Numbered from the stretch's first letter, positions 25,495 to 38,933 are shown. The stretch is DNA of 64,000 nt from Polynucleobacter sp. HIN5 (GCF_030297555.1 NZ_AP028136.1:186001-250000), one strand, 5' to 3'. Notes: generated from the letters alone by a model not told the origin. A program made the numbers and translations.

Positions 25495-27831
25495 ATGAGT
25501 CAATCTAGCAACAAATCCAATCAAAACAAAGAAGAGCAAATTAAGGCTTTACGTGAAGCTGCCCTTCAGTACCATGAGTTTCCGGTCCCCGGCAAAATAT
25601 CGATTGCTCCCACCAAGCAATTAACCAATCAGCGCGACCTTTCCTTGGCGTATACACCAGGAGTAGCAGCTGCTTGTGAAGAAATCAAGCGAGACCCCGC
25701 CACTGCATTTCGCTATACCGCACGAGGCAATTTGGTTGGGGTGGTCACCAACGGTACGGCTGTATTGGGTTTGGGTGATATTGGCGCACTCGCCAGTAAG
25801 CCGGTCATGGAGGGCAAGGCGGTACTCTTTAAAAAGTTTGCAGGGATTGATGTGTTTGATATTGAAGTCAACGAAAGCGATCCCGAGAAATTGGTTGAGG
25901 TGATTGCCGCCCTGGAACCAACCTTTGGCGGAATTAACCTCGAGGACATAAAGGCTCCTGATTGCTTCTTGGTCGAGCGCAAACTCCGTGAGCGTATGAA
26001 GATTCCCGTCTTTCATGATGATCAACATGGCACAGCCATTGTGGTGGCGGCGGCAATTCTTAATGGCCTAAAAGTCGTTGGTAAAGATATTACGAAGGTC
26101 AAGTTGGTGACATCTGGTGCCGGCGCGGCTGCACTGGCGTGTTTGGAGTTACTAGTTCATCTTGGATTGCCTAAGAGCAATATTTGGGTAACTGATATTG
26201 TTGGTGTGGTTTATGAGGGCCGCACTGAACTCATGGATCCGCAAAAATCTCCGTTTGCGCAAAAGACCGACAAGCGTACCTTGGGTGATGTGATTGAGGG
26301 GGCTGATGTATTTTTGGGCTTATCGGCTGGCGGCGTCTTGAAGTCGGAGATGGTTGCCAAAATGGCAGATAAGCCGCTAGTGTTTGCCTTAGCAAATCCA
26401 ACCCCTGAGATCTTGCCTGAGGAGGTCAAACTGGTTCGTCCTGATGCCGTCATGGCTACCGGACGCACGGATTACCCCAATCAAGTCAACAACGTCCTGT
26501 GCTTCCCATTCATCTTTCGCGGGGCCTTAGACGTGGGAGCAACCACCATCACCACCGAGATGGAAATCGCGGCAGTGAAGGCAATTGCTGAATTAGCTCA
26601 AGCAGAACAAAGTGATGTGGTGGCGGCCGTTTACAGTTCTGAGAACCTGGCTTTTGGTCCAGATTATTTAATCCCGAAACCGTTTGATCCGCGCCTAATT
26701 ACGGTCATTGCGCCAGCCGTTGCGAAGGCCGCGATGGACGGTGGGGTTGCAAGCCGCCCAATTAAAGATTTTGCTGTCTACAAGGATCAATTGCAGCAGT
26801 TTGTCTATCACTCGGGAACGGTCATGAAGCCCTTGTTTGGGATCGCAAAGAAGATCCCAATGGAGCAAAAGCGCATCGTCTTTTGTGAGGGCGAAGATGA
26901 GCGTGTGATGCGTGCCGTGCAAATCATGCTCGATGAAAGTTTGGTCAACCCCATTCTGATTGGTCGCCCATCGGTGATTGAGCATCGCATTGAGAAGTTC
27001 GGGTTGCGCATGAAATCAGGAGTCGATATTGAGATCGTTAATCCAGAAAGTGACTCACGCTTTAAGGATTTTTGGCAAACCTATTTGCAGCTCACAGAGC
27101 GCAAGGGGGTAACCGAGTCCTTCGCAAAGCTCGAGATGCGCCGCCGTAATACCTTAATTGGCTCCATCCTTCTTAAAAAGGGACAGGCAGATGGCATGAT
27201 CTGCGGCACAATCAGTAACACCGGCATTCATTTGAAATACATTGATGAGGTGATTGGTCATGAACCGGGTGCGACAGTGTATGGAGCAATGTCGGGGCTG
27301 ATACTGCCGAATCGCCAAGTCTTCTTGGTGGACACCCATGTCAATATTGATCCAAGCGCTGCCGAGTTAGCTGAAATCACACTCTTAGCTGCGAGCGAGA
27401 TGCGCAAGTTGGGTATGACCCCGAAAGTTGCTTTGCTTTCGCATTCGAACTTTGGTTCCAGCGACGCTCCATCGGCTGCAAAAATGCGTGAGGTACTGGC
27501 AATTTTGCAAAAAGCCGCTCCAGAACTTGAGGTTGATGGCGAAATGCACGGCGATTGCGCCTTAGATCCTGAAATCCGCGCAGGCGCCATTACGAACTCA
27601 AGCTTGCGTGGCGAAGCTAATTTATTGGTTTTGCCTAATATTGATGCTGCCAATATTTCTTATAACTTATTGAAAACGGCTGCTGGTAATGGCGTAGCTA
27701 TCGGACCCCTTTTGCTCGGGGTTGCAAAACCCATCCATATTTTGACTCCGGCGGCCACGGTGCGCCGGATTGTCAATGTGAGCACGCTTGCGGTCGTAGA
27801 GGCCGCCAGCCAATCCAGGGGCTTATTTTAA
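25495..27831 (+). CDS. maeB: NADP-dependent malic enzyme with C-terminal phosphotransacetylase-like domain
   Basis: Converts malate to pyruvate and CO2 with NADPH. Of 778 residues, about 1-430 are the malic enzyme ([14 protein letters not shown], the [11 protein letters not shown] metal loop, [14 protein letters not shown] for NADP), and about 440-778 are a phosphotransacetylase-like domain known in this family to bind acetyl-CoA as an allosteric site. Length is typical for MaeB. Its own transcription unit: a 152-base gap upstream divides it from divergent thiL. Confidence 0.96.
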   Translation: MSQSSNKSNQNKEEQIKALREAALQYHEFPVPGKISIAPTKQLTNQRDLSLAYTPGVAAACEEIKRDPATAFRYTARGNLVGVVTNGTAVLGLGDIGALASKPVMEGKAVLFKKFAGIDVFDIEVNESDPEKLVEVIAALEPTFGGINLEDIKAPDCFLVERKLRERMKIPVFHDDQHGTAIVVAAAILNGLKVVGKDITKVKLVTSGAGAAALACLELLVHLGLPKSNIWVTDIVGVVYEGRTELMDPQKSPFAQKTDKRTLGDVIEGADVFLGLSAGGVLKSEMVAKMADKPLVFALANPTPEILPEEVKLVRPDAVMATGRTDYPNQVNNVLCFPFIFRGALDVGATTITTEMEIAAVKAIAELAQAEQSDVVAAVYSSENLAFGPDYLIPKPFDPRLITVIAPAVAKAAMDGGVASRPIKDFAVYKDQLQQFVYHSGTVMKPLFGIAKKIPMEQKRIVFCEGEDERVMRAVQIMLDESLVNPILIGRPSVIEHRIEKFGLRMKSGVDIEIVNPESDSRFKDFWQTYLQLTERKGVTESFAKLEMRRRNTLIGSILLKKGQADGMICGTISNTGIHLKYIDEVIGHEPGATVYGAMSGLILPNRQVFLVDTHVNIDPSAAELAEITLLAASEMRKLGMTPKVALLSHSNFGSSDAPSAAKMREVLAILQKAAPELEVDGEMHGDCALDPEIRAGAITNSSLRGEANLLVLPNIDAANISYNLLKTAAGNGVAIGPLLLGVAKPIHILTPAATVRRIVNVSTLAVVEAASQSRGLF

Positions 27832-27873
27832 AAGGGAAATATACTTAGTAAGTAGTTGCTCACTTTTAAATTA

Positions 27874-27887
27874 TTGATAAAAATCAA
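27874..27887. promoter_or_regulatory. perfect FNR/Anr-type box
   Basis: TTGATAAAAATCAA matches the FNR half-sites TTGAT-N4-ATCAA at every specified base; the symmetry extends one base-pair step further on each side (TATTGAT/ATCAATA). It lies between maeB and the barstar-like gene, about 70 bases before the latter's chosen ATG. Binding by an oxygen-sensing FNR-type regulator is inferred only. Confidence 0.55.
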
Positions 27888-27956
27888 TAACTTATCAAAT
27901 TAGTTCTTGGATTGGGCTTGATTTGGGGGCGGGATAAGGGTAACCTATTACCCATC

Positions 27957-28577
27957 ATGAATATTCTGCCTGAAAACATTACTTCAGCAAGCGTCGAAGA
28001 TCACAGCCGCGCAGAAAATTGGGACAGAAATGATCAAGCCGATCGCGAGATCTCGGCGGCGAGCATTTATGCCCAAGGCGGACTGTCGCGTCTTCAGACC
28101 TATGCTGCTAATCAAGACCTAGGAAAAAAAGTGACAGCTTCTTGGCGTGCCGCTTTGGCGATGAGAGATGCTGGTCCCCCAGCAATGTTGCGCAGTGTGC
28201 GCCCCAATATCGTGCAATCGATTCGTGCATTCAGAACCAGTGATTTGGCCGAGGCTGCAACAGAGTTAGGCCAGCACTTTGTGTATGCGAGTTGCACCAA
28301 TGCCAATACCAAGGGTGAGGTGCTCGAAGCAATCGCGAACGCCTATATGTTTACCAAGCAGCAGGCTAAAAACTTTGATCCCCTGTTGGATGCTCTGACA
28401 ACCTTGGTTGACAAAGCTGGTCCTCAGCCAGGTTTTGTGGTGGTCCTCGAAGGTTTGCCTTGCACTCAAAAGTTTGACAAAGAAGCCAGGGAGACCCTCC
28501 TGGATGTGTTCCGCGATGCCGTTGAGTTTTGGTCAGAGCGCCGCGTCCCATATCGAGTCTTTTACTCGTTCGCTTAA
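27957..28577 (+). CDS. barstar-family protein
   Basis: The last 85 residues (about 120-206) have the barstar (barnase inhibitor) fold pattern: an N-terminal helix with FDPLLDAL, then FVVVLEGLP and a final RVPYRVFYSF strand. The first 110 residues are an extra domain without recognised motifs. Start chosen at 27957 (206 residues); an in-frame ATG at 27912 would add 15 residues, and neither has a clear Shine-Dalgarno. No barnase-type ribonuclease is next to it, so whether it inhibits a nuclease is unknown. The stop shares four bases with the convergent rsmE stop. Confidence 0.78.
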   Translation: MNILPENITSASVEDHSRAENWDRNDQADREISAASIYAQGGLSRLQTYAANQDLGKKVTASWRAALAMRDAGPPAMLRSVRPNIVQSIRAFRTSDLAEAATELGQHFVYASCTNANTKGEVLEAIANAYMFTKQQAKNFDPLLDALTTLVDKAGPQPGFVVVLEGLPCTQKFDKEARETLLDVFRDAVEFWSERRVPYRVFYSFA

Positions 28578-29326
28578 CTCGTCTTTAAGCTCCAAATACT
28601 CTCTACGGCTGAGATCGTAACGATCCCAGCCGTTTCTGTTCGTAGAATGCGTGGACCAAGTGATAAGGCGGTAAAACCAGCCTGTTTGGCATATTCCTCT
28701 TCCTCAGGGCAAAACCCTCCCTCTGGACCAATCGCAAGTGCAATGCTTTGGGGTGGATGCCGATTTAGAAATTGATGCAGCGAATCGGTGGTCGTTGTGC
28801 TCAAAAGGATTTTTAACCCAGCCACACTTTGTTTGAATGCATCCCGAGGATGTTGGATTGCGTTAACTTCTGGAATGACGCTGCGATCGCATTGCTCACA
28901 CGCCGCTTGCGCGATTGCCTGCCAATGAAGCAGACGTTTTTCTAGTCGCTTTGAGTCATGTTTGAGTTTGACCACCGAGCGTTCACACTCAATGGGGGTG
29001 ATGCTTGTCGCCCCCGTTTCAACAGCTTTCTCGATGACCCAATCCATTTTGTCACCGCTGGCAAGTCCCTGAATTAGGTCTATGCGATAAGGGAGCTCGC
29101 GCTGGCGATCTTCTTGGATTTGTTCAATTTCAATCTGGGAATAGGTTTCGTTCGTTCTGGAGACTCTTCCTACCGCGGTATGGCCTTTACCATCAAACAC
29201 AGTGAATACATCATCTGCTCCGATACGACGAACGCGCAAGTGATGGGCTAAATCATTATCAACTGGTAGAAGTTGTTTTGGTAGATTAGATTGGGCCCAA
29301 TCACCCGCTAGGTAGAACTGTGGCAT
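28574..29326 (-). CDS. rsmE: 16S rRNA (uracil-1498-N3)-methyltransferase
   Basis: Methylates U1498 of 16S rRNA. The 250 residues have an N-terminal PUA-like domain (LRVRRIGADDVFTVFDGKG) and a SPOUT domain with the knot signature ALAIGPEGGFCPEEE (about 205-219) and LGPRILRTETA near the end. It follows fur after 26 bases and is probably cotranscribed with it. Confidence 0.95.
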   Translation of the reverse strand: MPQFYLAGDWAQSNLPKQLLPVDNDLAHHLRVRRIGADDVFTVFDGKGHTAVGRVSRTNETYSQIEIEQIQEDRQRELPYRIDLIQGLASGDKMDWVIEKAVETGATSITPIECERSVVKLKHDSKRLEKRLLHWQAIAQAACEQCDRSVIPEVNAIQHPRDAFKQSVAGLKILLSTTTTDSLHQFLNRHPPQSIALAIGPEGGFCPEEEEYAKQAGFTALSLGPRILRTETAGIVTISAVESIWSLKTS

Positions 29327-29352
29327 ACAAGCTCAGTGAGTAATTGGATCAA

Positions 29353-29802
29353 TTACTTTTTCTTATTGCGACAGTTCTTTTTCTGGCAATGACCGTACAT
29401 CGCCAGAGAATGCTCTTGGAGCTTAAACCCGAGGGATTTGGCAATTTCGTTTTGGCGTTTTTCAATCGCCGAATCCACAAATTCCTCCACATGGCCGCAG
29501 TCTAGGCATACAAGGTGATCATGATGATTACCCTCATTGAGCTCATAAATGGCACGGCTGTCACCCTTGCTCGACTCAAAATGGCTGCGGAGTAGGATCC
29601 CAGCCTGCTCGAACTGGGTTAAAACTCGATAGACCGTGGCTAAACCGATATCGGAATTGTCCTTGACCAAGGCCATGTAGACCTCCTCGGCACTAAAGTG
29701 TGAATTCGCATTTTCCTGAAAAAACTCAAGGACTTTCATGCGCGGCGCCGTGACTTTTAGACCGATTTCACGGAGATCGGTAGGGGAGGCGTTTTGGCTC
29801 AT
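29353..29802 (-). CDS. fur: ferric uptake regulator Fur
   Basis: Iron-responsive repressor. The 149 residues contain the winged-helix domain (APRMKVLEFF; SAEEVYMAL; ATVYRVLTQFE) and the metal-binding HHDHLVCLDCGHVEEF with the CxxC pair, plus a second Cys pair near the C-terminus (CQKKNC). It is divergent from bamE, the classic fur-omlA pair of proteobacteria. No convincing Fur box was seen in the 70-base gap. Confidence 0.96.
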   Translation of the reverse strand: MSQNASPTDLREIGLKVTAPRMKVLEFFQENANSHFSAEEVYMALVKDNSDIGLATVYRVLTQFEQAGILLRSHFESSKGDSRAIYELNEGNHHDHLVCLDCGHVEEFVDSAIEKRQNEIAKSLGFKLQEHSLAMYGHCQKKNCRNKKK

Positions 29803-29872
29803 ACGGTTTGGCTCGATTGGCAGATTTGGGCGCTAAAATCAGATACTTAATGATACGTTGAACTGTTGACCC

Positions 29873-30469
29873 ATGCAGATTAGCATTTTTACTTGCCGTA
29901 AGCCAAATCGAGCTTTTGCATCACGGATGTTGATCGTGTTGTGTGCTTGTGTTGGTTTGGGTGCGTGCACTTCAGCGGTTGACAATACTCAGCGAGCTTG
30001 GATGAATAGTATTTTCCAGCCGTATGTCCCCGATGTGGTTCAAGGTAACTTTATATCCAGCGAGCAATACTCTCAACTGAAAGTGGGCATGAGCCGCGAG
30101 CAGGTGCGCCAAATAATGGGCACACCATTGCTGGCAAGTTATTTTCATGCAAACCGCTGGGATTATGTATTTGAGTTCAAACGTGAGGGCCAGACGATTG
30201 GTAAGGAGCGACGTGTCACATTAATTTTTGATGGCGACAAACTCGTGAAGTTTGATGGCGATGCCTTGCCCACTGAAGTAGAGCTTGTGGCTGAGATTGA
30301 TAACTATGCGCGTGAAAAGCGCAGTTTTTGGGAAGTGCTAACGGGTAAAAATAAGCCACCCAAGCCAGTAAAGAGACCGCCCCCTGAGGTGATGGTGATT
30401 AGTCAGCCCAATAATTTACCGGCCCCAACACCGCAGCCTGATGTGGTGGTTACCCCTGTTAAAAATTAA
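29873..30469 (+). CDS. bamE: outer membrane assembly lipoprotein BamE (OmlA/SmpA)
   Basis: Lipoprotein of the beta-barrel assembly (BAM) complex. A signal peptide with lipobox LGAC (Cys about 32) leads to the SmpA/OmlA domain: [20 protein letters not shown] (about 62-81) and [12 protein letters not shown]. At 198 residues it is longer than E. coli BamE (113), from a Pro-rich C-terminal tail (about 158-198), which is common in betaproteobacteria. Divergent from fur; dapB follows after 14 bases. Confidence 0.95.
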   Translation: MQISIFTCRKPNRAFASRMLIVLCACVGLGACTSAVDNTQRAWMNSIFQPYVPDVVQGNFISSEQYSQLKVGMSREQVRQIMGTPLLASYFHANRWDYVFEFKREGQTIGKERRVTLIFDGDKLVKFDGDALPTEVELVAEIDNYAREKRSFWEVLTGKNKPPKPVKRPPPEVMVISQPNNLPAPTPQPDVVVTPVKN

Positions 30470-30483
30470 TTAGAGAGCTAGTA

Positions 30484-31287
30484 ATGCCAATGAAATTTGC
30501 AGTTGCGGGAGCGACCGGAAAAATGGGCAAAATGCTCATCGACACGATTTTGAGATCATCCAATGCGCAATTAACCGGTGCTCTTGAGCACCCTAGTTGC
30601 CCCTTATTAGGAACGGATGCGGGAGCATTTTTAGGTCAACAAACCAATGTCTTGATTACGTCTGATTTAGCCAAAGGATTGGCGGGTGCTGAGTATTTAA
30701 TTGATTTCACAAGACCTGAAGGAACTCTGTTGCATGTTGAGGCTGCGAAGCAGGTAGGCGTCAAAATGATTATTGGCACGACCGGTTTTACTGCTGAGCA
30801 ACTGCAACAGCTTCGCAGTGCTGCCGATACCATTGCCATCGTGTTTGCACCTAATATGAGCGTGGGAGTGAATGCTACTCTCAAAATTTTGCAAGTCGCT
30901 GCGCAATTACTCAAGCAGGGGTATGACATCGAGATTGTGGAGGCGCATCATCGGCATAAAGTGGATGCACCTTCAGGAACGGCCATCAAAATGGGTGAGG
31001 TGATTGCCAAGGCCCAAGGGCATTCTCTGGCTGATCTGGCGGTGTATGCCCGTGAGGGGCACACTGGTGAGCGTAAGCCAGGCACCATTGGTTTTGCAAC
31101 CATACGGGGTGGTGATATTGTGGGTGATCACACCGTGATCTTTGCCGGTGAGGGTGAGCGCATCGAAATTAGCCATCGTTCAACGAGCCGTCAATCCTAC
31201 GCCGAAGGTGCTTTACGCGCAGCCACTTTTTTACAAAATCAGCCCAAAGGCTGGTTTGATATGGAAGACGTCTTAGGCCTCAAATAA
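30484..31287 (+). CDS. dapB: 4-hydroxy-tetrahydrodipicolinate reductase
   Basis: NAD(P)H reductase of the lysine/diaminopimelate pathway. The 267 residues carry the Rossmann start [13 protein letters not shown] (about 4-16), the GTTGF loop (about 97-101), NMSVGVN, and the substrate loop [15 protein letters not shown] (about 155-169). Placed between bamE and leuS, all on the plus strand with short gaps. Confidence 0.97.
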   Translation: MPMKFAVAGATGKMGKMLIDTILRSSNAQLTGALEHPSCPLLGTDAGAFLGQQTNVLITSDLAKGLAGAEYLIDFTRPEGTLLHVEAAKQVGVKMIIGTTGFTAEQLQQLRSAADTIAIVFAPNMSVGVNATLKILQVAAQLLKQGYDIEIVEAHHRHKVDAPSGTAIKMGEVIAKAQGHSLADLAVYAREGHTGERKPGTIGFATIRGGDIVGDHTVIFAGEGERIEISHRSTSRQSYAEGALRAATFLQNQPKGWFDMEDVLGLK

Positions 31288-31299
31288 TTTAATCCCTAA

Positions 31300-33981
<2,682 letters not shown>

Positions 33982-33985
33982 ATAG

Positions 33986-34516
33986 ATGAGCAGCGCACCC
34001 CATAACCTTAATCGTCGCCTACTGCTGCAAAGCGCTCTTTTTGGCTTGATTTCAGTTTCAGGACTTACTGCCTGTGGTTTTCGTTTGCGTGGATCAGTCA
34101 CTATTCCATATAAATCGATTTTGATTTCAGGGCGGCCATCACCCCAACTACGCTATGACCTCGAGCGCATTATTGCGACTGGAACAAATGCAAAGGTAGT
34201 CACAACTGGCAAGGATGCCGATTTGATTCTGGACATTGTGAGTGAGGATAGTACCCGGCAAATTTTGACCTATACCTCGACGGGTCAGATATCAGCGTAT
34301 CGACTCAATAATCGGGTTGTATTTCGTGCGTTTGACAATACGGGTGCCGAAGTTATTCCAGAGTCCGACATTTATGTGATTCGGGATCTTGACTTCACCA
34401 CGTCAACTGTACTATCGGCAGATATTCAGCAGCAACAATTCTTAGAGAGTATGCGCTCTGATTTGGCGCTGCAGATTTTGCGTCGCATTGCCACCCTCGG
34501 TCGGGTGAGTAAATAA
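33986..34516 (+). CDS. lptE: LPS assembly lipoprotein LptE
   Basis: Plug lipoprotein of the LptDE outer-membrane LPS translocon. The 176 residues begin with a signal peptide (twin-Arg-like NRRLLLQSA is followed by a hydrophobic core) and a lipobox LTAC (Cys about 30) then GFRLRG, the standard LptE opening. The rest is the poorly conserved alpha/beta domain. Identification rests on the GFRLRG start and on its place between leuS and holA. Confidence 0.93.
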   Translation: MSSAPHNLNRRLLLQSALFGLISVSGLTACGFRLRGSVTIPYKSILISGRPSPQLRYDLERIIATGTNAKVVTTGKDADLILDIVSEDSTRQILTYTSTGQISAYRLNNRVVFRAFDNTGAEVIPESDIYVIRDLDFTTSTVLSADIQQQQFLESMRSDLALQILRRIATLGRVSK

Positions 34517-34538
34517 ATTTACGATTTGATCGATCTCA

Positions 34539-35594
34539 ATGATCAAAAGTGATGCCTTTCAGATTCATTTGGCTGGTCTAGCGAAGGGTTCCCAGAGCCT
34601 TAATCCCTTATATGTTTTTTCGGGGGATGAGCCACTTCTGATGATGGAGGCTGTGGACAGCCTCAGGGCATTTGCCAAAACCCAAGGATTTACTGAGCGC
34701 GATGTGATGGTTCAGGATCGCTACTTTGATTGGCAATCGTTATTAAGTGTCGGGCAATCCATGTCCCTGTTTGGCGATAAGCGCTTTGTGGAACTGCGTA
34801 TGCCCACTGGCAAACCTGGTCGCGAGGGGGCGGATGTACTGAAAAACTTTGCCACTTCTCTAGGATCAGCCGGCTCAGTGCCTGACGTGATTATGTGCAT
34901 TCAGCTTCCGCGTCTTGATCTGAAAACCAAGAGCTCAGCTTGGTTTATGGCCCTTGATGAGGCCGGAATGGCAGTACAAATTGATTCGATTGAGCGTAGT
35001 CAATTACCCCAATGGATTGCTAAGCGAATGTCACTGCAGTTGCAATCCGTTGAACCTGGGGAAGCGGGGCTGCGCAGTTTGCAATGGATGGCCGATCAGG
35101 TTGAAGGTAACTTGATTGCTGCGCATCAAGAGATTCAGAAGCTAGGACTTTTGTATCCCAGCGGAGTGATTACCGATGAGCAAATTCGTGCTGCGGTTCT
35201 CAAGGTTGCTCGCTATGACCTATTTGAGCTAACAGAAGCACTGCTGTCTGGTGATGCGGCACGTCTGAATCGAATGGTGGATGGCCTGCAAGGTGAGGGT
35301 GAGCCCTTGCCTCTGATTCTGTGGGGTATAAGCGATGAGCTAAGAACACTTAATCGGGCTCAAGCCGCGCTTGCGGCAGGAGAGAGTTTGCCAACCATCA
35401 TGCGTAATTACCGCATTTGGGGAAAGCGCGAGAAGCTTTACCCTGTGGCTCTCAAGCGCATTCAACCCAAGAAACTCAAACAAGCGCTAGTGCTTGCTGC
35501 TAACTTAGATAAGCAAGCCAAAGGTCTATCGGTTCGCGATCTTCCAGCCAACCCTTGGGATGGCTTACGACTCGTTGGTTCTTTATTGCGTTAG
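34539..35594 (+). CDS. holA: DNA polymerase III delta subunit
   Basis: Clamp-loader subunit that opens the beta clamp. The 351 residues show [15 protein letters not shown] near residue 25-39 (the degenerate AAA nucleotide-site region), [14 protein letters not shown] (the LPPLD.. region), and the C-terminal bundle. Located in leuS-lptE-holA-proA, as in many betaproteobacteria. proA starts 10 bases after the stop. Confidence 0.94.
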   Translation: MIKSDAFQIHLAGLAKGSQSLNPLYVFSGDEPLLMMEAVDSLRAFAKTQGFTERDVMVQDRYFDWQSLLSVGQSMSLFGDKRFVELRMPTGKPGREGADVLKNFATSLGSAGSVPDVIMCIQLPRLDLKTKSSAWFMALDEAGMAVQIDSIERSQLPQWIAKRMSLQLQSVEPGEAGLRSLQWMADQVEGNLIAAHQEIQKLGLLYPSGVITDEQIRAAVLKVARYDLFELTEALLSGDAARLNRMVDGLQGEGEPLPLILWGISDELRTLNRAQAALAAGESLPTIMRNYRIWGKREKLYPVALKRIQPKKLKQALVLAANLDKQAKGLSVRDLPANPWDGLRLVGSLLR

Positions 35595-35604
35595 AGTATC
35601 AATT

Positions 35605-36894
35605 ATGGCAAATGCGATGAACTCCTCGATTGAGCAAATGATGCTGACCATTGGTCAGCAAGCTCGCCTCGCTTCAAGGGCGATGGCCAGGGCCAGTTCT
35701 GAGCAAAAGAATCAGGCATTAAGCAATATTGCGAAGGCTATTCGTAGGAATGTCGCAAAGATTCTCGCGGCCAATGCGCGTGATGTGGAGCGGGCTAAGG
35801 CCGCTGGTCATGACGCTGCATTTGTGGATCGCTTAACCATGACCGAGAAATCGATCGAGACCATGGCCATGGGGTTAGAGCAAATCGTCACCCTGGAGGA
35901 TCCAATCGGTCAGATTTCCCCCTTTAAACAGCAACCCTCGGGTATTTTGATTGGTCAAATGCGTGTGCCTCTTGGTGTGATTGGCATTATTTACGAGTCA
36001 CGTCCGAATGTGACGATTGATGCGGCAGCTCTATGCTTAAAGTCGGGGAATGCCGTCATTTTGCGCGGCGGCTCTGAGGCGATTGACTCTAATACCTTTT
36101 TAGCTGGATTAATTCAGGAGGGCCTGGCTGCCGCTCAATTGCCAGCCAATGCCGTGCAGGTTGTGCAAACGACTGATCGGGCTGCGGTTGGAAAAATGAT
36201 CACCATGACCGAGTACATTGATGTGATTGTGCCGCGGGGTGGCAAGAGTTTAATTGCGCGGCTAATGCAAGATGGTCGAGTGCCCATGATCAAACATCTC
36301 GATGGTATTTGCCATACCTTTATAGATGAGGCTGCCGATGTTGATTTAGCGATTAAAGTATGTGATAACGCCAAGACCCAGCGCTATGCTCCTTGCAATG
36401 CGATGGAGACTCTACTCGTTCATGGCAAGATCGCACCTCAGGTTTTACCCAAGCTTTGCCGAATTTATCAAGACAAAGGCGTGGAATTGCGTGTGGATCC
36501 AAAGACCCGCTCCTTGCTTGAATCGAATCAATTTGCTAACTTGGTCGATGCGACTGAGGAAGATTGGCGCACAGAGTATCTGGCGCCGATCTTATCGATT
36601 AAGACTGTTGAGAGTCTTGATGAGGCAATGGATCATATTGAGCATTATGGTAGTAAGCACACGGACGCGATCATTACCCAAAATCAAGAGCATGCCAATC
36701 GTTTCTTGCGAGAAGTCGATAGTGCGAGTGTGATGGTCAATACCAGTACCCGATTTGCAGATGGCTTTGAGTATGGCTTAGGTGCCGAGATTGGGATCTC
36801 CAACGATAAGTTGCATGCGCGTGGCCCCGTTGGTCTTGAGGGGCTCACCTCGTTGAAGTATGTGGTGATGGGCCACGGTGAAATACGTCAGTAA
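35605..36894 (+). CDS. proA: gamma-glutamyl phosphate reductase
   Basis: Second enzyme of proline synthesis; reduces glutamyl phosphate to the semialdehyde. I chose ATG 35605 (429 residues) because it follows the holA stop; the frame is open further upstream. The aldehyde-dehydrogenase fold shows [20 protein letters not shown] (about 132-151), the LRGGSEA loop, HLDGICHTF, and the catalytic Cys in [12 protein letters not shown] (about 264). Length is normal for ProA. Confidence 0.96.
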   Translation: MANAMNSSIEQMMLTIGQQARLASRAMARASSEQKNQALSNIAKAIRRNVAKILAANARDVERAKAAGHDAAFVDRLTMTEKSIETMAMGLEQIVTLEDPIGQISPFKQQPSGILIGQMRVPLGVIGIIYESRPNVTIDAAALCLKSGNAVILRGGSEAIDSNTFLAGLIQEGLAAAQLPANAVQVVQTTDRAAVGKMITMTEYIDVIVPRGGKSLIARLMQDGRVPMIKHLDGICHTFIDEAADVDLAIKVCDNAKTQRYAPCNAMETLLVHGKIAPQVLPKLCRIYQDKGVELRVDPKTRSLLESNQFANLVDATEEDWRTEYLAPILSIKTVESLDEAMDHIEHYGSKHTDAIITQNQEHANRFLREVDSASVMVNTSTRFADGFEYGLGAEIGISNDKLHARGPVGLEGLTSLKYVVMGHGEIRQ

Positions 36895-36912
36895 TTTTGA
36901 TAAAGAGACTCT

Positions 36913-37341
36913 ATGTTTGATGGTTACCTTTGGGCTAAAACCCTGCACATCGTTTTAATTGCCTCATGGTTTGCTGGGCTTTTTTATTTACCCCGTATCT
37001 TTGTGAATCTGGCACAAGAAACCAATGATATCGCCTATGAACGTTTAATCGGTATGGCACAACGACTCTACCGTTTTATGACCATCCTGATGATGCCAGC
37101 GGTCGCTTTGGGACTCATTTTGTGGCTGTATTACGGAGTTGGCCGCGGCTCGATCTGGATGCATGTGAAGGTGTTATTAGTGCTGATTGTGATTGGCTAC
37201 CATTTGCAATGTAAGCGTCTCCTTAAGCAATTTGTTCAAAAGCAAAATACCAAAAGCCATGTGTGGTACCGCTGGTTTAATGAAGCTCCAGTTTTACTCA
37301 TGCTAGTGGTCACTGCCCTTGTGGTGATCAAGCCCAACTGA
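36913..37341 (+). CDS. hemJ: protoporphyrinogen IX oxidase HemJ
   Basis: Haem-pathway membrane enzyme that oxidises protoporphyrinogen IX. The 142 residues have four membrane helices and the HemJ signature KTLHIVLIASWFAGLFYLPR (9-28, conserved His12) plus MHVKVLLVL (Lys about 86). CopD-like proteins are similar, but length and motifs fit HemJ. hemL lies 1.6 kb downstream on the same strand. Confidence 0.9.
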   Translation: MFDGYLWAKTLHIVLIASWFAGLFYLPRIFVNLAQETNDIAYERLIGMAQRLYRFMTILMMPAVALGLILWLYYGVGRGSIWMHVKVLLVLIVIGYHLQCKRLLKQFVQKQNTKSHVWYRWFNEAPVLLMLVVTALVVIKPN

Positions 37342-37349
37342 TCCCCATT

Positions 37350-38732
37350 GTGAAATTTTTTATTGTTTGTCCGGGCGGACTTGAGGCAGTTTTAGCCCAA
37401 GAGCTCGAGGAGATTGTTGCTCGACCTGAGATAAAAGCATTGGGACGATCATCGGTTGACCCAGCCCCGTCAAGCTTAACCGGCGGAATGGGGGTTGAGG
37501 GACCGCTTGCCTTAGCAATGGCAATGAATCTGCATTCACGGATTGCCAGTCGTGTTTTGTTAAAGATGACCGACGGACCCTATAAATCCGAGGATGATCT
37601 TTATCGTCAAGTAAAAGCGATTGGTTGGGAAGATTGGTTTTCCTCGAATCAAACGCTTCGGGTCGATATCACCGCACAACGATCGCCTCTAAAGAGTTTG
37701 AACTTTGCTACTTTACGAATCAAAGATGCGATTGTTGATCGTTTGCGCGAGCAAACGGGTGGACGCCCGAATATTGATACAGTCAATCCCGATGTGCGGA
37801 TTCAGGTTCATTTAACGCAACAGCACGCCACCATCTATTTGGATACCTCGGGTGAGCCTTTGTTCAAACGCGGCTGGCGGGAGGAAAAGGGTGAAGCGCC
37901 TCTTAAAGAGAATCTCGCTGCTGGGATTTTACGATTGACCAACTGGCAAGCTGCAATGCCGCTTTATGACCCCATGTGCGGAAGCGGCACCTTTTTGATT
38001 GAGGCTGCCCAGATAGCCTTTCATATTCCAGCGGGGGCGCTGCGAGCGCGCATACTTGGCTCATCCGATCAAAATATAGCCGTATCGTGGAAGCCATCGG
38101 TTATGCAAAGTGGCTTTGGCTTTTTGCGACTCAAGCCCTTTTTGAGCTCCCTGGAAAAAAAGAACTGGCAAACACTTTGCGATGCTGCGAAGACGGAAAT
38201 GCATCGGCATCAGAAAGACACTATTGCAATTAGTGGCAGCGATATCAACGAGAAAATGATTGCAATGTGTAAGGCAAATTGGCAACGCGCGCAGTTGCCT
38301 GGATTGCCTGTGGTTCGACAATTAGATGCAATCGCGATTAGGCCCAATATTGATTCAAGCGAAGGGCAAAAAGGGGTGATGGTATTTAATCCACCTTATG
38401 GAGAGCGCCTAGCTATGAAGGGTGGCGACTCTGATCGAACCCATGTCTTTGGTGATAGCAAGGCTGCATACATGCAAAAACGACGTACGAGCCGAGAGCC
38501 TTTAGTGAAAGAGCCGATCGATCCGAAGTTTGCAATGCTACTCGATCAGTTTAGTAAGCAACTGAAAGACCATTTTGCAGGTTGGGAGATCTTTGTTCTC
38601 ACTGCAGATATGGGCTTACCGGGCCATTTACGCATGAAAGAGTCCAAACGCACCCCATTATTTAATGGCCCCTTGGAATGCAGACTCTTCAAGTTTGAGA
38701 TTCGGGGGCGAAGCGATGCCCAGAAATCGTAA
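37350..38732 (+). CDS. RlmL-like THUMP-domain RNA methyltransferase
   Basis: A 460-residue class I SAM methyltransferase of the N2-guanine RNA type. It has an N-terminal ferredoxin-like/THUMP part (about 1-165), YDPMCGSGTFLIEAAQIA (SAM-site motif I, about 207-224) and the catalytic NPPYGERL (about 348-355). It matches the N-terminal half of E. coli RlmL (m2G2445 of 23S rRNA); the RlmK half is absent, as usual outside gammaproteobacteria. Start is GTG. It carries an insertion of about 60 residues with a cluster of basic residues between motifs. RNA target not proven. Confidence 0.88.
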   Translation: MKFFIVCPGGLEAVLAQELEEIVARPEIKALGRSSVDPAPSSLTGGMGVEGPLALAMAMNLHSRIASRVLLKMTDGPYKSEDDLYRQVKAIGWEDWFSSNQTLRVDITAQRSPLKSLNFATLRIKDAIVDRLREQTGGRPNIDTVNPDVRIQVHLTQQHATIYLDTSGEPLFKRGWREEKGEAPLKENLAAGILRLTNWQAAMPLYDPMCGSGTFLIEAAQIAFHIPAGALRARILGSSDQNIAVSWKPSVMQSGFGFLRLKPFLSSLEKKNWQTLCDAAKTEMHRHQKDTIAISGSDINEKMIAMCKANWQRAQLPGLPVVRQLDAIAIRPNIDSSEGQKGVMVFNPPYGERLAMKGGDSDRTHVFGDSKAAYMQKRRTSREPLVKEPIDPKFAMLLDQFSKQLKDHFAGWEIFVLTADMGLPGHLRMKESKRTPLFNGPLECRLFKFEIRGRSDAQKS

Positions 38733-38762
38733 AATAAGATTTCAATCTGAAAGAAATAACAA

Positions 38763-38933
38763 ATGGAATATAAAACCTATATGTGCCTGATCTGCGGCTG
38801 GATCTACGATGAAGCCAAAGGTTGTCCGGATGATGGCATTGCGCCTGGAACCTTGTGGAAAGATGTTCCCATGAACTGGTCGTGCCCCGAGTGTGGTGCG
38901 CGCAAAGATGATTTTGAGATGTGCGTCATTTAA
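38763..38933 (+). CDS. rubredoxin
   Basis: A 56-residue electron carrier with one Fe(Cys)4 site: Cys8 and Cys11 in CLICGWIY, Cys41 and Cys44 in SCPECGARK. The loop [14 protein letters not shown] between them is typical. A TAAAATAAGAT box lies about 25 bases upstream and GAAAGAAAT acts as a modest ribosome site. It sits directly before hemL, where a rubredoxin is common in betaproteobacteria; the redox partner is not encoded nearby. Confidence 0.96.
   Translation: MEYKTYMCLICGWIYDEAKGCPDDGIAPGTLWKDVPMNWSCPECGARKDDFEMCVI

Noticed and set aside
29803..29872. Fur box in the fur-bamE gap
   Set aside because: Only partial GATA-type matches such as gatacttaatgata; too far from the consensus to report.
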